DNA of 64,000 bases from an uncultured Dyadobacter sp. (GCF_946482605.1 NZ_CAMLSE010000030.1:31924-95923), one strand, 5' to 3'. Positions 1-8,991 are shown, numbered from the stretch's first letter. The notes: a model not told the origin generated them from the sequence alone. A program made the numbers and translations.

Positions 1-556
1 GCTCAGTGAAGAGATGTGTAAGGCGGCTTTCGCCATTTCGGAAGGTGGAGGTATTCTGTGCAGGCTGTATTTGAAGGGCCTCGTGGATGATGAGCGCGAT
101 GTAGTTTTTGACCAGGTCACTTTTATAAAGATAGTCTCCGTCATAAACAGACAGCATTTTCTCAAACAGGCTAGTCATAAATGCTGCTTGTTCTGCATTC
201 AACGTCACGACTGGATTTTCGCCGACCCTGAAAAGAGGAGAATCCTGTAAATCCCGGCCATTGAGGAAGGTTTCGGTAAAAATGCAGGCGTAACCACTGG
301 TACGGTTGATGCGGCGGACAAGCGCGTGTGATACTTGCGGGTTGACGAAAAAGAGTGCGGTTCCTTTGATTTCCACTAGCTGGCCGCCACAATTAATAGT
401 CATGTCGCCATTGACCAAACCCATTTTGTAAAAGTCGCGCCGCCCGGCTTTAACCGGAACATCTGTTGATTCGGGAAGGGCGTGAACTTTAAAACCTTTC
501 AGTCGAAGGTCCACTTCATTCAGCCCGGGTATTCCAGCTCTTTCTTCATTCAGCAT
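1..556 (-). CDS. AraC-family regulator, N-terminal part (runs off window)
   Basis: Reading the minus strand from the ATG at 556 gives an uninterrupted frame of about 185 codons that leaves the window at base 1. It starts MLNEERAGIPGLNEVDLRL and holds the cupin-like sensor half of an AraC regulator, with FFVNPQVSHALVRRI and later YLYKSDLVKNYIALIIHEAL, the helical linker usual before the HTH domain. The DNA-binding domain itself lies outside the window, so the family call rests on the N-terminal pattern. It lies downstream of, and in the same direction as, the complete AraC gene and the SDR gene, a common Bacteroidota arrangement. Ligand unknown. Confidence 0.75.
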   Translation of the reverse strand, partial: MLNEERAGIPGLNEVDLRLKGFKVHALPESTDVPVKAGRRDFYKMGLVNGDMTINCGGQLVEIKGTALFFVNPQVSHALVRRINRTSGYACIFTETFLNGRDLQDSPLFRVGENPVVTLNAEQAAFMTSLFEKMLSVYDGDYLYKSDLVKNYIALIIHEALQIQPAQNTSTFRNGESRLTHLFTE

Positions 557-619
557 TTGGCAAAGTTAATAAAATCAATCCTTTACCATCCTTATATTCA
601 TTGCTTAGAGGGAATGTTT

Positions 620-1540
620 TTATGTGAACGAAGCCCTGAATTCCATCGGAGATTGATTGGTTTTGTTTTTAAAGAGCTTACTGAAACTTTGCGAATGTTC
701 AAAACCGAGCTCATAAGCAATTTCGGACATGCTCAGTTGCGTCGTCGTCAGCCGCTCCTTGGCTTTTTCGATTAATTTCTCGTGGATGTACTGCTGGGCA
801 TTCTGCCCGATCAGCGAACGGAGCATATCGCTCAGGTAACCGGGCGAGAGGTTCAGTTTTTCGGAAAGATATTGAACCGTAGGAACCCCGTCATGCAGGG
901 ATTGCTGGCTGTTCAAATAATGATCCAGTATGGCTTCTGTTTTCGACAAAATATCATCGTTGACCACTTTGCGGGTGATAAACTGCCGCTTGTAGTAGCG
1001 GTTGACATAGCTCAACAGCAATTCAATATGGGCGATCATTAGCTCCTGACTGAATTCATCCAAACGGCTGTTGAGCTCCTTTTCCATATTCCTGTAAATC
1101 GACAGGATATTTTCCTTTTCCGTGTCGGATAAATGCAGTGCTTCATTGGCTGAATATGCGAAATAACCGTATTGCCTGATTTTACTTGCCAAAGGGTGGC
1201 CCAGTAAAAAATCGGGATGTATGAGCAGGATGTAACAATAGGTCCTGCTATTATAATCCGTGCTGCCCACTAATTGGTTGGGTGCCAGGAAAAGCATGCT
1301 TCCTTCGTCGAAATCATAATAATCCCTTCCATACTTCAGCCTTCCGTTATTATCGGTTATGAAGGTGATCTTGTAGAAGCTAAGCACATCATAGATCGGT
1401 GCCATGTTCGTATTGAAGGGATTGCGCTCGTTGAAATGTACAAGGCTGATCAAAGGATGCTGGGGTTTGGGCAAGCCGAAGGCCTCATGTGTTTCCGAGA
1501 TCGTTATGAACCGTATCAATTTGTCTTCCTTATTTTTCAT
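620..1540 (-). CDS. AraC-family transcriptional regulator
   Basis: A protein of 306 residues. The N-terminal half is a sensor domain (LVHFNERNPFNTNMAPIYDV, then YDFDEGSMLFLAPNQ, a cupin-like strand pattern). The last 100 residues are a double HTH: VQYLSEKLNLSPGYLSDMLR is the first helix-turn-helix, and MSEIAYELGFEHSQSFSKLF the second, with the conserved G-F-x-x-x-x-x-F core. The frame is open up to 1633 but that would overlap the SDR gene by 32 bases. The paired ATGs at 1543 and 1540 fit the usual MKNKEDKLIRF start, so I chose 1540. It sits 61 bases downstream of the SDR gene on the same strand and probably controls it. Confidence 0.88.
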   Translation of the reverse strand: MKNKEDKLIRFITISETHEAFGLPKPQHPLISLVHFNERNPFNTNMAPIYDVLSFYKITFITDNNGRLKYGRDYYDFDEGSMLFLAPNQLVGSTDYNSRTYCYILLIHPDFLLGHPLASKIRQYGYFAYSANEALHLSDTEKENILSIYRNMEKELNSRLDEFSQELMIAHIELLLSYVNRYYKRQFITRKVVNDDILSKTEAILDHYLNSQQSLHDGVPTVQYLSEKLNLSPGYLSDMLRSLIGQNAQQYIHEKLIEKAKERLTTTQLSMSEIAYELGFEHSQSFSKLFKNKTNQSPMEFRASFT

Positions 1541-1601
1541 CATATAAATATACCAAAACCCTGCGACTGTTTCCAGCCGCAGGATTTTGACCTTATTACG
1601 A

Positions 1602-2375
1602 TCACCAGGGAACAATGTTGTCTGCTCCGGCATAGTGGGCGGGGCCCGTAAAACTTCCGGTCGGCAAGTCTTCTGACAAGGCCACCCTAATTGGTTCCAT
1701 AGATCCTTCTTCCACCGTATCGGTCCCCTGAAAATTATTGAGTGCCGTTGCCGTAAAACCAGGACTTACCAGGTGTACTTTGATGTTGGTATTTGCCAAA
1801 TCGATGGCCAGTGAAAGGAAGATACCATTAAGCGCAGTTTTGGATGCCCCGTAAACCGCATCAAAAGCCGAGCGGTATGGGTTAGCTGGATTGGCATTCA
1901 AGGTAAGAGAACCCAATGCGCTCGACACGGTCACGATCCGTGCCGTCTCAGCCTTCCTTAATAGAGGTAAAAAGGCTTGTGTCACGGCAAGTGTACCAAA
2001 TACATTCGTTTCCCAGACCTTTTTCATTTCGTCGATAGGCGCGATACTGGCGCGCTGAGCTCCAAGGACCTCTTCCATGGTGCGTCCAGGCTTCCCCGCA
2101 TTCGAGATGGCCGCGTTATTCACCAGCAGCGTCAGGTATCCGGCTTCGCTTTGAATTTGCCTTACTGCTGCATCGATGGATTGGGAATCGGTAATATCCA
2201 ATAGAATGGGTTTTGACTGCTTTCCAATCTCGGTAGCGGCAACCTTCCCTTTGTCAGGGTTTCTGGCACCAACGTAAACGGTATAGCCTTCATCAGCAAG
2301 TGATTTTGCGATCTGGTATCCCACGCCTGTATTTGCTCCTGTAACCAGTGCCACTTTCTTTGTTTCTGTCTGCAT
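1602..2375 (-). CDS. Short-chain dehydrogenase/reductase (SDR)
   Basis: A 257-residue classical SDR, an NAD(P)-dependent oxidoreductase. The cofactor motif TGANTGVGYQIAKSL is near the N-terminus, NNAAISNAG is the family NNAG motif, and AVYGASKTALNG carries the catalytic Tyr-x-x-x-Lys after the serine of TVSSALGSL. Length is normal for the family. The frame is open upstream to 2633, but those residues look non-coding and MQTETKKVALVTGANTG is a standard SDR start, so 2375 is chosen. The substrate is not deducible. An AraC regulator follows on the same strand, and a 21-bp-spaced direct repeat lies 50-81 bases upstream. Confidence 0.9.
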   Translation of the reverse strand: MQTETKKVALVTGANTGVGYQIAKSLADEGYTVYVGARNPDKGKVAATEIGKQSKPILLDITDSQSIDAAVRQIQSEAGYLTLLVNNAAISNAGKPGRTMEEVLGAQRASIAPIDEMKKVWETNVFGTLAVTQAFLPLLRKAETARIVTVSSALGSLTLNANPANPYRSAFDAVYGASKTALNGIFLSLAIDLANTNIKVHLVSPGFTATALNNFQGTDTVEEGSMEPIRVALSEDLPTGSFTGPAHYAGADNIVPW

Positions 2376-2424
2376 ATTATTTTTAATTTTTACAGAGCAA
2401 AATTCCGAGATCGCGACAAGGCGC

Positions 2425-2456
2425 TTGTAGCCGAAACAGGAAACGTTGTAGCCGAA
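2425..2456. promoter_or_regulatory. Direct repeat, candidate AraC operator
   Basis: The 11-mer TTGTAGCCGAA occurs at 2425-2435 and again at 2446-2456, so the two copies start exactly 21 bp apart (two helical turns). Classical AraC half-sites have the same spacing. The pair lies 50-81 bases upstream of the SDR start codon, and the AraC gene follows the SDR gene. The repeat is seen in the sequence; operator function is inferred. Confidence 0.5.
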
Positions 2457-3163
2457 TTGAGGATATGTTCCGTATTGTTCTATTAGCTTTTTTGATGCTG
2501 CATCATAGTTCTCGGGCCTACTGATAAAGGTGGACGGAATGCTTCGCGCTTTCGTCAATTCGTAAAGCGAAGCCGAACTGACAAAATCGATAGTCCTTTG
2601 CTGACGCAAAAAGGTTACATAAAACCCCTCCAACTTAGGCGATCTTAAAGTCGATCAAGTTCAACCCAATGTTCACGCCTTTATCATTAAAGTTACGGGC
2701 AAAGTCTTCCATCTGTTTTCCAGACAGTCTGCGTACGGGCATCCTGATTCGATTGATTATCCTTAGATGGAGGACGATACTGGCAGATAAATGGAGAAGA
2801 ATCCTGAAAGGTCCAGTTGAGGCCGGCCAGGTTTGCCTGCCGGCGCCAGCTGTGGAAATGAAATTGCCAGTACCGGCCGGTACCGCCGGTGCTGTTGTCC
2901 GTGTCGGGCAGGCCAGTGTTGATTCAGTTTATCAGAATGGGGCGGAAATGCCTATAGTCTACCTTAGTAGTAGAGGAGCTGGGCCCCCATTTTTGTTCTA
3001 AACAGGCTTACGCCGATGGATTTTAAAGGGGCGGCGCGGAAATTTCAACTCATGCCGTCGCCAATCCAAATCATAAATTTCGCACTTCTAAGTTTCCTCT
3101 ATTTTCGAATGTGTAAAAAATAATGGAACTGTAATCTGGATAAAATGTTTGGCAACCCAATCA
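2457..3163. other. Intergenic region with a short relic frame
   Basis: No convincing complete gene. On the minus strand a frame ending in TAA at 2635-2637 holds about 35 residues that look protein-like (MPVRRLSGKQMEDFARNF and a tail ending NLIDFKIA). Upstream it remains open but becomes unlike protein. It could be the C-terminal relic of an enzyme; the general shape recalls the end of dihydrodipicolinate-synthase-like proteins, but this is weak. Bases 2820-2960 are rich in GGCCGG/CCGGC-type short palindromes. Confidence 0.3.
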
Positions 3164-3191
3164 TGTCGGTAGCCTTTTTAGGCTACCGACA
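3164..3191 (+). promoter_or_regulatory. Perfect hairpin in 5' leader
   Basis: TGTCGGTAGCC (3164-3174) pairs perfectly with GGCTACCGACA (3181-3191) around a TTTTTA loop. It ends 43 bases before the chosen start of the next gene. There is no T-tract after the stem, so it is not a standard terminator; an mRNA leader structure is possible. Its position argues against the in-frame upstream ATG at 3145. Confidence 0.5.
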
Positions 3192-3234
3192 AGTACTAAG
3201 CGTATTGGTTTCCCTGAATTTTCCCATTTGCTTC

Positions 3235-5364
3235 ATGAAATTATTTTTCCATTGTATCTTGCTCGCCCCTTTTTACTCGTTAGGCCAGTCGGCGGCCGAC
3301 CAGAAATTCGTGCAGGAAGTGATAACTATTCATTCGACTAAGGAGGGGTTACCGGAGGGGAAAATCTCTTGGATAACTTTAAAGAATAATAAGCCCGTCG
3401 TGTCGGTGACGGGTAAAACATTGCAGTTCAGTGAGGGGAAATGGATCTCGGTTACCATTGAAAAGCCGGCGGCTTATCCGGGGTTATCCGTTTTCCCCGG
3501 AACTAAGATACTCGCAGCTGTGCCCTATCGTGATGGCTATGCGATAGGATGCCAGGAGGGTTTGTATTTTTTTAAACAGGGCAAAAAACCTGAAAGGATA
3601 TTTCCCAAAAATGACCAATATAGCTGGCTACCGAACAATGTCGTGGCGCTGGTAACTGACTCGAAAGGGCGGCTCTGGTTTGGGGCGAATGAAGGCGTCG
3701 GTTATTTAGAAGGAAATAAATGGAAACTGTTCACCGGAAAGGAAGGCTTACCTTATAATCAATTCACCTGCGCTGCCGCGGGCCCGAACGGGATTGTCTG
3801 GTTCGGCACAAAGAAGGGAGCCATTGAAGTAGACAATGACGAGTTTAAATATCGTTTCAGCCGGCGGTGGCTGCCGGACGACCAGGTAAATGCCATTGCG
3901 GTCCAGAATGATAACGGCACCGCGTGGATCGGCACTGATAAAGGCGTCAGCCAGATCGCCCGGGTTTATTTATCGCTGGAAGAAAAGGCAGGACTTTTTA
4001 CAAAACAGGTGGAGCAGCGGCATAACCGTATGGGTTTTATCGCACAAAGCCATTTGAAAGAACAGTTCAATGTGGCCAGTTCCGAAGTGGCGATTTCGGA
4101 TAACGATGGTATGTATACAGCCATGTATGGGGCGGCGCAGGCATTCAGGTACGCAGCCACGGGTGATCCCGAGGCAAAAGTACTGGCCGTACGAAGCTTC
4201 AAATCCTGCAAATGGTTGGTCGACATTTCTCATGAAAAAGGTTTTCCCGCACGGGTGATTATCCCGGTGGACTGGCATGAGCCGGTGAACGAGATATACA
4301 CCCGTGAAGAAAATTTGCGGCAGCAGCAAAGTGATCCGATGTGGAAGGATATCTACCCGCGTTTTCCAAAAAGCCAGGATGGCAAGTATTACTGGAAGTG
4401 CGACACGAGTTCAGACGAACTGGCAGGGCATTTTTTCTTCTATGGAGTTTACTATGACCTGGTCGCCAAAACGGAAGAGGAAAAACAGGCGGTCCGGGAC
4501 GTAGTAGGTGACATCACTGATCACCTGGTACGCCATGGATATAAGCTGGTTGACCACGATGGCAAAGTGACCCGCTGGGGCGATTTCTCTCCGGAATATG
4601 TCAACTCGGTGTATGGCTACGATCAGCGCGGGCTTAATTCCATGATGATGCTGTCGTTTTTGAATGTGGCAAAGCATGTTACTGGTGACAGCAAATACGA
4701 CCGCGAGGCTAAAATCCTGCGCGACAAACACAGTTATCACATTAATGCAATGCATCCGAAGGAGTTTTTCCCGCCGGAAAACGTAGTTCCCTGGGACAAT
4801 AACCTTTGTTTGATGAGTCTTTATGGGCTTATCAATTACGAAACCGACCCTTCGCTGTTGCTGTTGTACCGCCAGGGGCTTGAAGTGTCCTGGCAGCATA
4901 TCCATAAACAGAAAAACGCATTCTGGGACGCAATTTATGCATCGCTTGCCAATCGTTTTACCCAGCAGGCCGATCAGAAGATGTTCGAGAATAAAGGCCT
5001 TTTTCCAGACAACAGGCTTTATGCTGCCAAGGTTGTTAATGCGCATTACAAGGGAAACTACCGCGCCGACTTTATCCTGGAAAACCTGCAAAAAATCCCG
5101 TTGGACCTGATCGGCTACACGATGGACAACACCCACCGCCTCGATGTGGTTTTTGACCCTTCACCGATGCAGGAAAAGAATATCGGATGGCATGTCAATG
5201 GCTATGCCCTGCCCATTGACGAGCGGGGCCATGTCCGGCAGGACCGCGACGGCTTCGCATTGCTGGCATCGGAGGGCGATGGCCACGATGAGCACGAAGG
5301 GACTTTCTTTCTGCTCCCTTACTATATGGCTTACTATCATGGGTTGTTACCTCGTCAGAAATGA
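3235..5364 (+). CDS. Exported beta-propeller / alpha-helical domain protein
   Basis: A 709-residue protein with an N-terminal export signal (MKLFFHCILLAPFYSLGQS). Residues about 60-245 hold propeller repeats of the two-component-regulator type, for example WLPNNVVALVTDSKGRLWFG, IVWFGTKKGAIEV and DDQVNAIAVQ followed by TAWIGTDKGVSQI. In that family seven-bladed sensors are usually fused to kinases; here only three or four blades are visible and no kinase follows. The remaining 460 residues are rich in helices and aromatic residues (for example YYWKCDTSSDELAGHFFFYG) and may be an alpha/alpha-toroid of the glycosidase or lyase type. I do not recognise the family of that part. Start 3235 is chosen because the signal peptide begins there and a hairpin occupies the upstream in-frame extension. 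Confidence 0.75.
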   Translation: MKLFFHCILLAPFYSLGQSAADQKFVQEVITIHSTKEGLPEGKISWITLKNNKPVVSVTGKTLQFSEGKWISVTIEKPAAYPGLSVFPGTKILAAVPYRDGYAIGCQEGLYFFKQGKKPERIFPKNDQYSWLPNNVVALVTDSKGRLWFGANEGVGYLEGNKWKLFTGKEGLPYNQFTCAAAGPNGIVWFGTKKGAIEVDNDEFKYRFSRRWLPDDQVNAIAVQNDNGTAWIGTDKGVSQIARVYLSLEEKAGLFTKQVEQRHNRMGFIAQSHLKEQFNVASSEVAISDNDGMYTAMYGAAQAFRYAATGDPEAKVLAVRSFKSCKWLVDISHEKGFPARVIIPVDWHEPVNEIYTREENLRQQQSDPMWKDIYPRFPKSQDGKYYWKCDTSSDELAGHFFFYGVYYDLVAKTEEEKQAVRDVVGDITDHLVRHGYKLVDHDGKVTRWGDFSPEYVNSVYGYDQRGLNSMMMLSFLNVAKHVTGDSKYDREAKILRDKHSYHINAMHPKEFFPPENVVPWDNNLCLMSLYGLINYETDPSLLLLYRQGLEVSWQHIHKQKNAFWDAIYASLANRFTQQADQKMFENKGLFPDNRLYAAKVVNAHYKGNYRADFILENLQKIPLDLIGYTMDNTHRLDVVFDPSPMQEKNIGWHVNGYALPIDERGHVRQDRDGFALLASEGDGHDEHEGTFFLLPYYMAYYHGLLPRQK

Positions 5365-6473
5365 GGTAATTAGGGATAATGTTTCAAGAATAACCCTCAG
5401 ATCTGCAAAGACAGCATATCCATCCATAACCCACTTTAGAAGACAGGCCGGTGCCTTGCAGGAGCTGACGCTCAAAAGTGGGCAGAAATTGAAAATCGTC
5501 GTTTATCTTGGACGTCAGATGCGGCAAATTACCCCTCGTTTATAGGCCAGAAGGTTACCAATCTCGCGCATGCGAGACCAGATCAATGAAATCGAGTTTT
5601 GGAACAAACCGATCACGTTTAACAACGCTATTTAACATAATTGGTGCGGCAATGTCAAAAACTGACGTTATGCATGACAGGTGTTCAAAAGCATTAATTA
5701 AATAATAGGGCATGTGGCCCGTATAGAAACTCCTCATTCTTATTAAATTTGTTCAACGCTCCTTTGCAAACTTACCTCTCATGATCATGAGTTTACTCCA
5801 AAATGGAAAGTACTTAGAGAATCTGTTCATCGACGTTTAACTATCGATACTATATATTTTAATAGTTAATATTGAAAAGCTGTCACTGTCAAAAGAAACA
5901 ATTCCATCGAATGCGTCTGCAAACATGGTCTTCAAAGGGGGACTTTCCTGAGCCGTTCGGTCCAAATAATATTGAAAGGGTAGGGGCAGATTAATTCATA
6001 GCTTTTCCTGGGCTGGTCAGCATCTGAGCTGGGTAATACAGTTGGCACTTTACCTTATATTTTGAACCTCGTGAAGACTTCTTGAAATTCAATCCGCCGT
6101 TCAGGCATACTCTCTGTGTACCAGCTCCTCTGGAAGCTGATCCGAAAGAATAAGCTTTACAAGTTTACCACCTTAATCATGTCACTTAGTGCAATATCAC
6201 AACTTTGTGAGTTTTCATTTCCTTCACCTCCTTTTAGATTGGTTTTAATTATTGATTATTCAGATTATTTTTTCGAACTTCTCTGTTCTTGATTGCGAAC
6301 GATCATTGACTCCGAATCCTCCAATCAGCAGAAGAATCGATGTGATTGGCAATTGTAGAGAGCCAGCAGCCTCTATCACCACCTTTCAGGAGTCTGTCCT
6401 TGACCTGAAAATTGGAATGACCAATAACTCCGAAATCTCGAGACGGATTAAGGTCAACGTAATTCGTTAATGT
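5365..6473. other. Gene-poor stretch with decayed-looking sequence
   Basis: About 1.1 kb without a convincing gene. Plus-strand segments near 5460-5590 (for example IENRRLSWTSDAANYP then FIGQKVTNLAHARPD in one frame) and 6050-6150 (HFTLYFEPREDFLKFNPPF) read like protein for 30-40 residues between stops, suggesting eroded genes, but I cannot name a family. On the minus strand a perfect AAGGAGGTGAA precedes an 11-codon frame at 6218-6186. No strong hairpin was noticed. Confidence 0.35.
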
Positions 6474-7370
6474 TCAGTGCATGCTCGCAGGCTTGAGCCC
6501 AGCATCGTCGGAGGCGCCAATTGCCAGTGCACTCCAGTCGAGATGACTTCGATTTTTTGCAATTGCCGATAAGAAGCGGTTCCGAATCAAGTCCGCTATT
6601 GGCATCGGAACCTGTATCTCTTCTGCTGTTTGTAGCACCAAATTTATGTCCTTGAGCCCGAGTGGGAGATAAAAGGCTACTGGCTCATAACTATGTTGTG
6701 CGATTATTCTGCCATAGTTTTGAAAGATGGGCGCTGAGAAGAGGGTCTGGGTTAGCATTTCATAAACCGACTGTCGAGGAATCCCATTTTTCTCTGCAAA
6801 CGTGAAGGCTTCCGACATTATTTCAATGCTGGCACCGATCATGAAGTTGCCAGCCAGCTTGATGATATTCGCCGCCCCGGGGTCATTTCCAAAATCGAAT
6901 ATACCTTTCACGAAGTGCTGTACAACCTGCCGTGCCCGTTCTTTTGCGTGCTCATCGCCGGAAAGACAGATGTTTCCAATTTTTGCCCTTACCGCTTCGG
7001 GTCGGGCAAAAATTGGTGCCGCGATGTATTGGGACCCCATGGATTTATGTAGCGCGTGCAACTTTCGAGAAGTGTCCGGACTGATTGTACTCATAGAGAT
7101 GTGCAAACCCCCGTTGCCGAGCCGCTTTATTAGCTGTGGAGAAACGATTTCTTCTAATACAGAATCGTCAGCGAGCACAGTGATGAGTATTCCTCCGGGG
7201 ATGATCGCTGCTTGTGGGCTCATGGCCAATTTTGCTCCTGCGTTTATTAGGGCGGTGGCTTTGGAGGTAGTGCGATTCCATATGGTGAGGGGGAACTCAG
7301 CCGAAAGCAAGCTTTCAGCTATCGGTGTACCTAGGTTTCCTAATCCCAGTAAGGCAATTTCTTCGGTCAT
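6474..7370 (-). CDS. NAD(P)-dependent oxidoreductase, 3-hydroxyisobutyrate dehydrogenase-like
   Basis: A 298-residue beta-hydroxyacid dehydrogenase. The N-terminal Rossmann motif is IALLGLGNLGTPIAESLL, followed by the family pattern LTIWNRTTSKATAL. The middle holds GLHISMSTISPDTSRKL (substrate-binding region, serine/threonine-rich) and the catalytic lysine lies in IIKLAGNFMIGASIEI. The C-terminal half is all-helical as expected. Family members reduce or oxidise small beta-hydroxyacids and semialdehydes; the substrate here is not predictable. The gene stands alone, divergent from the plus-strand locus that starts near 8.1 kb. Two TTGATATGA repeats (7373-7381, 7388-7396) lie just upstream of the start codon. 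Confidence 0.88.
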   Translation of the reverse strand: MTEEIALLGLGNLGTPIAESLLSAEFPLTIWNRTTSKATALINAGAKLAMSPQAAIIPGGILITVLADDSVLEEIVSPQLIKRLGNGGLHISMSTISPDTSRKLHALHKSMGSQYIAAPIFARPEAVRAKIGNICLSGDEHAKERARQVVQHFVKGIFDFGNDPGAANIIKLAGNFMIGASIEIMSEAFTFAEKNGIPRQSVYEMLTQTLFSAPIFQNYGRIIAQHSYEPVAFYLPLGLKDINLVLQTAEEIQVPMPIADLIRNRFLSAIAKNRSHLDWSALAIGASDDAGLKPASMH

Positions 7371-7670
7371 TATTGATATGATTTTGTTTGATATGAATAG
7401 GCGTAGGGATCAATACGGGGAATTTAGAATTATCAGTTAGATCAAAAAATGTTGCTTCCTTGTTTTGCGGACAAAGTCAGGCTCAGTTACCCCACACTGA
7501 AACCCGAAAATGTTAGAAATCCCTGTACAGAGTGATTTTCTCTGAGTACGGCTCAATCAATATTGCGTTATCACCTGGCCTGTTAGGACTTAGTGGATCA
7601 ACTGCAATAAGATTCCCTAGATTTTGACTAGTGCTGTAACAGTGCGGCTAGAAGAAATATTTCAGGGGCG

Positions 7671-7702
7671 AGGTGGGGTATAGTAATGCAATTTTGTCTT
7701 GG
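7671..7702 (+). promoter_or_regulatory. Conserved promoter-like element, copy 1
   Basis: AGGTGGGGTATAGTAATGCA (7671-7690) followed by ATTTTGTCTTGG. A second copy at 16030-16061 differs at three of 32 positions and lies just upstream of the ECF sigma factor gene. Shared cores are GGTGGGGTATA and a CAAYTTTGTCTTGG tail, in which the TTTG resembles the Bacteroidota -7 box. Promoter function is inferred from position and conservation. Confidence 0.55.
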
Positions 7703-7730
7703 CTGTGTTCTACACTGTTCGGGTCGATAT

Positions 7731-7865
7731 ATGGCTTATATTTTATCTGAAACGCAGGGATCCAGATATTGTAAAAGTTGCACCGGTCTGGAGCAGTGCT
7801 TGGAGATATCCTTTCAGCAAGAAAATAGCTTGGTCAGGTGCAGGCCAGCAACAGATACGGGCTGA
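7731..7865 (+). CDS. Possible small ORF behind the promoter-like element
   Basis: ATG at 7731 opens a 44-codon frame starting MAYILSETQGSRYCKSCTGL and ending in TGA. Its start lies 28 bases after the 32-nt element, almost the same spacing as the sigma factor start after copy 2 (29 bases), and both starts sit in an ATATG context. It has no similarity I recognise, and it may be the eroded start of a lost gene. Low confidence. Confidence 0.2.
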   Translation: MAYILSETQGSRYCKSCTGLEQCLEISFQQENSLVRCRPATDTG

Positions 7866-8097
7866 AAGCCGAGCAGGTTCTTTTCCAGAGGTTGTCGCTA
7901 TGGAAAAAAGTGCTGCCTTAGAAAGCTCAAGGATTTTTCAAATAAGGTGAGCCGGAAGTTTAAAGTCAGTATCCTGCTGGAGAAATTTATCGTATATAGT
8001 ATATCGGTGGGTGCGAATGTTGGTAACCTCTGAACAGAAGACTCTATGATGAAAGCATTAGCGTTGAATTATGAATAAGAATTTACCCACTGGCAAT

Positions 8098-8991
8098 ATG
8101 AAATCTACCCGTAGAACATTCCTCAAAACCTCGATGGGTTTGGGCGCAGCTTTATCGTTGGGTCTTGCCCCTCCAAGGCCTAGGCTGGCTTTCTCCACTT
8201 TAGGCTGTCCAAAATGGTCGTTGGAACAAATCATAAAAACAGCTGTTTCGGAAAAGTATGAAGCAATAGAACTAAGAGGTTTACAAGGCGAATTATTCCT
8301 TCCAAAAAGGCCAGAGTTTAGTTCTTCCATTGCAGAAACCAAAACAAAGTTTGCGGATAATAATCTCAGGATTTGTAATCTGGGGTCCTCGGCCAATCTG
8401 CATTATGCTGACACAGTCAAGTGGCAAAAGAGCATTGATGAGGCCAAGAGTTTTATCGATCTGGCCCAGCAACTTTCATGTCCATATGTCCGGGTTTTTC
8501 CAAATGATTTGCCTAAGGATCAGGATCGTGAACAAACCATCAACCTGATCAGCGAGCGGTTACTTGATCTGGGTAAATATGCACAAACTGCAAATGTGAC
8601 GGTATTGCTCGAATCACATGGCCAGGTGATCTGGAAAGATGTGCTGCTCAGAATCATGCAGCAGGCCGAACATCCCAATGTCGGGTTGATTTGGGATATT
8701 TTTAACATGTGGTCGATCACGAACGAACCACCGGTAGAGGTTTACAAAACTCTGAAAAAATACATCCGTCATACGCACATCAAAGACGGAACCATGACCG
8801 ACGGAAAGCCTGTCTTTACTTTTGTTGGAAAAGGGAATGCTCCGCTTCGGGAGGCGATCGGGATATTGAAGTCCGACGGCTACGCTGGCTATTACAGTCT
8901 GGAATGGGAGAAAATGTGGCATCCGGAAATTCCGGAGCCCGAATTGGCCTTAGCCGATTATCCGGCGGCCATGCGGAATCTACTGAAATGA
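8098..8991 (+). CDS. Sugar phosphate isomerase/epimerase-like TIM-barrel protein, Tat signal
   Basis: A 297-residue xylose-isomerase-like TIM barrel. The N-terminus STRRTFLKTSMGLGAALSLG is a twin-arginine export signal, so the protein acts outside the cytoplasm. Motifs along the barrel include TLGCPKWSLEQIIKTA, VTVLLESHGQ (metal-binding Glu), GLIWDIFNMW (Asp), RHTHIKDG (His) and YYSLEWEKMWHPE (Glu), the usual metal-site set. An in-frame ATG at 8071 is an alternative start. Family members isomerise or epimerise sugars and keto-sugars; the substrate is unknown. It is the first gene of the plus-strand locus, and its stop overlaps the start of the next gene (ATGA). Confidence 0.88.
   Translation: MKSTRRTFLKTSMGLGAALSLGLAPPRPRLAFSTLGCPKWSLEQIIKTAVSEKYEAIELRGLQGELFLPKRPEFSSSIAETKTKFADNNLRICNLGSSANLHYADTVKWQKSIDEAKSFIDLAQQLSCPYVRVFPNDLPKDQDREQTINLISERLLDLGKYAQTANVTVLLESHGQVIWKDVLLRIMQQAEHPNVGLIWDIFNMWSITNEPPVEVYKTLKKYIRHTHIKDGTMTDGKPVFTFVGKGNAPLREAIGILKSDGYAGYYSLEWEKMWHPEIPEPELALADYPAAMRNLLK

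Larger units (their letters stand above)
7371..8097. other. Intergenic region upstream of the large locus
   Basis: About 730 bases between divergent genes. It contains the TTGATATGA direct repeat next to the minus-strand gene, the 32-nt element at 7671-7702 and a 44-codon frame at 7731-7865 (both listed separately). No other coding stretch is convincing. Confidence 0.5.

Noticed and set aside
2669..3001. 110-codon plus-strand frame in the intergenic region
   Set aside because: Arg/Pro/Ala-rich, GC-driven, no family pattern and no plausible start context.
4411..5136. 241-codon minus-strand frame inside the propeller-fusion gene
   Set aside because: It is the mirror of a gene with strong protein signatures on the plus strand and shows no family motif.
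7866..8070. Possible remains of a second ECF sigma factor downstream of the first 32-nt element
   Set aside because: Spacing suggested it, but no frame here shows sigma region 2 or 4 residues.
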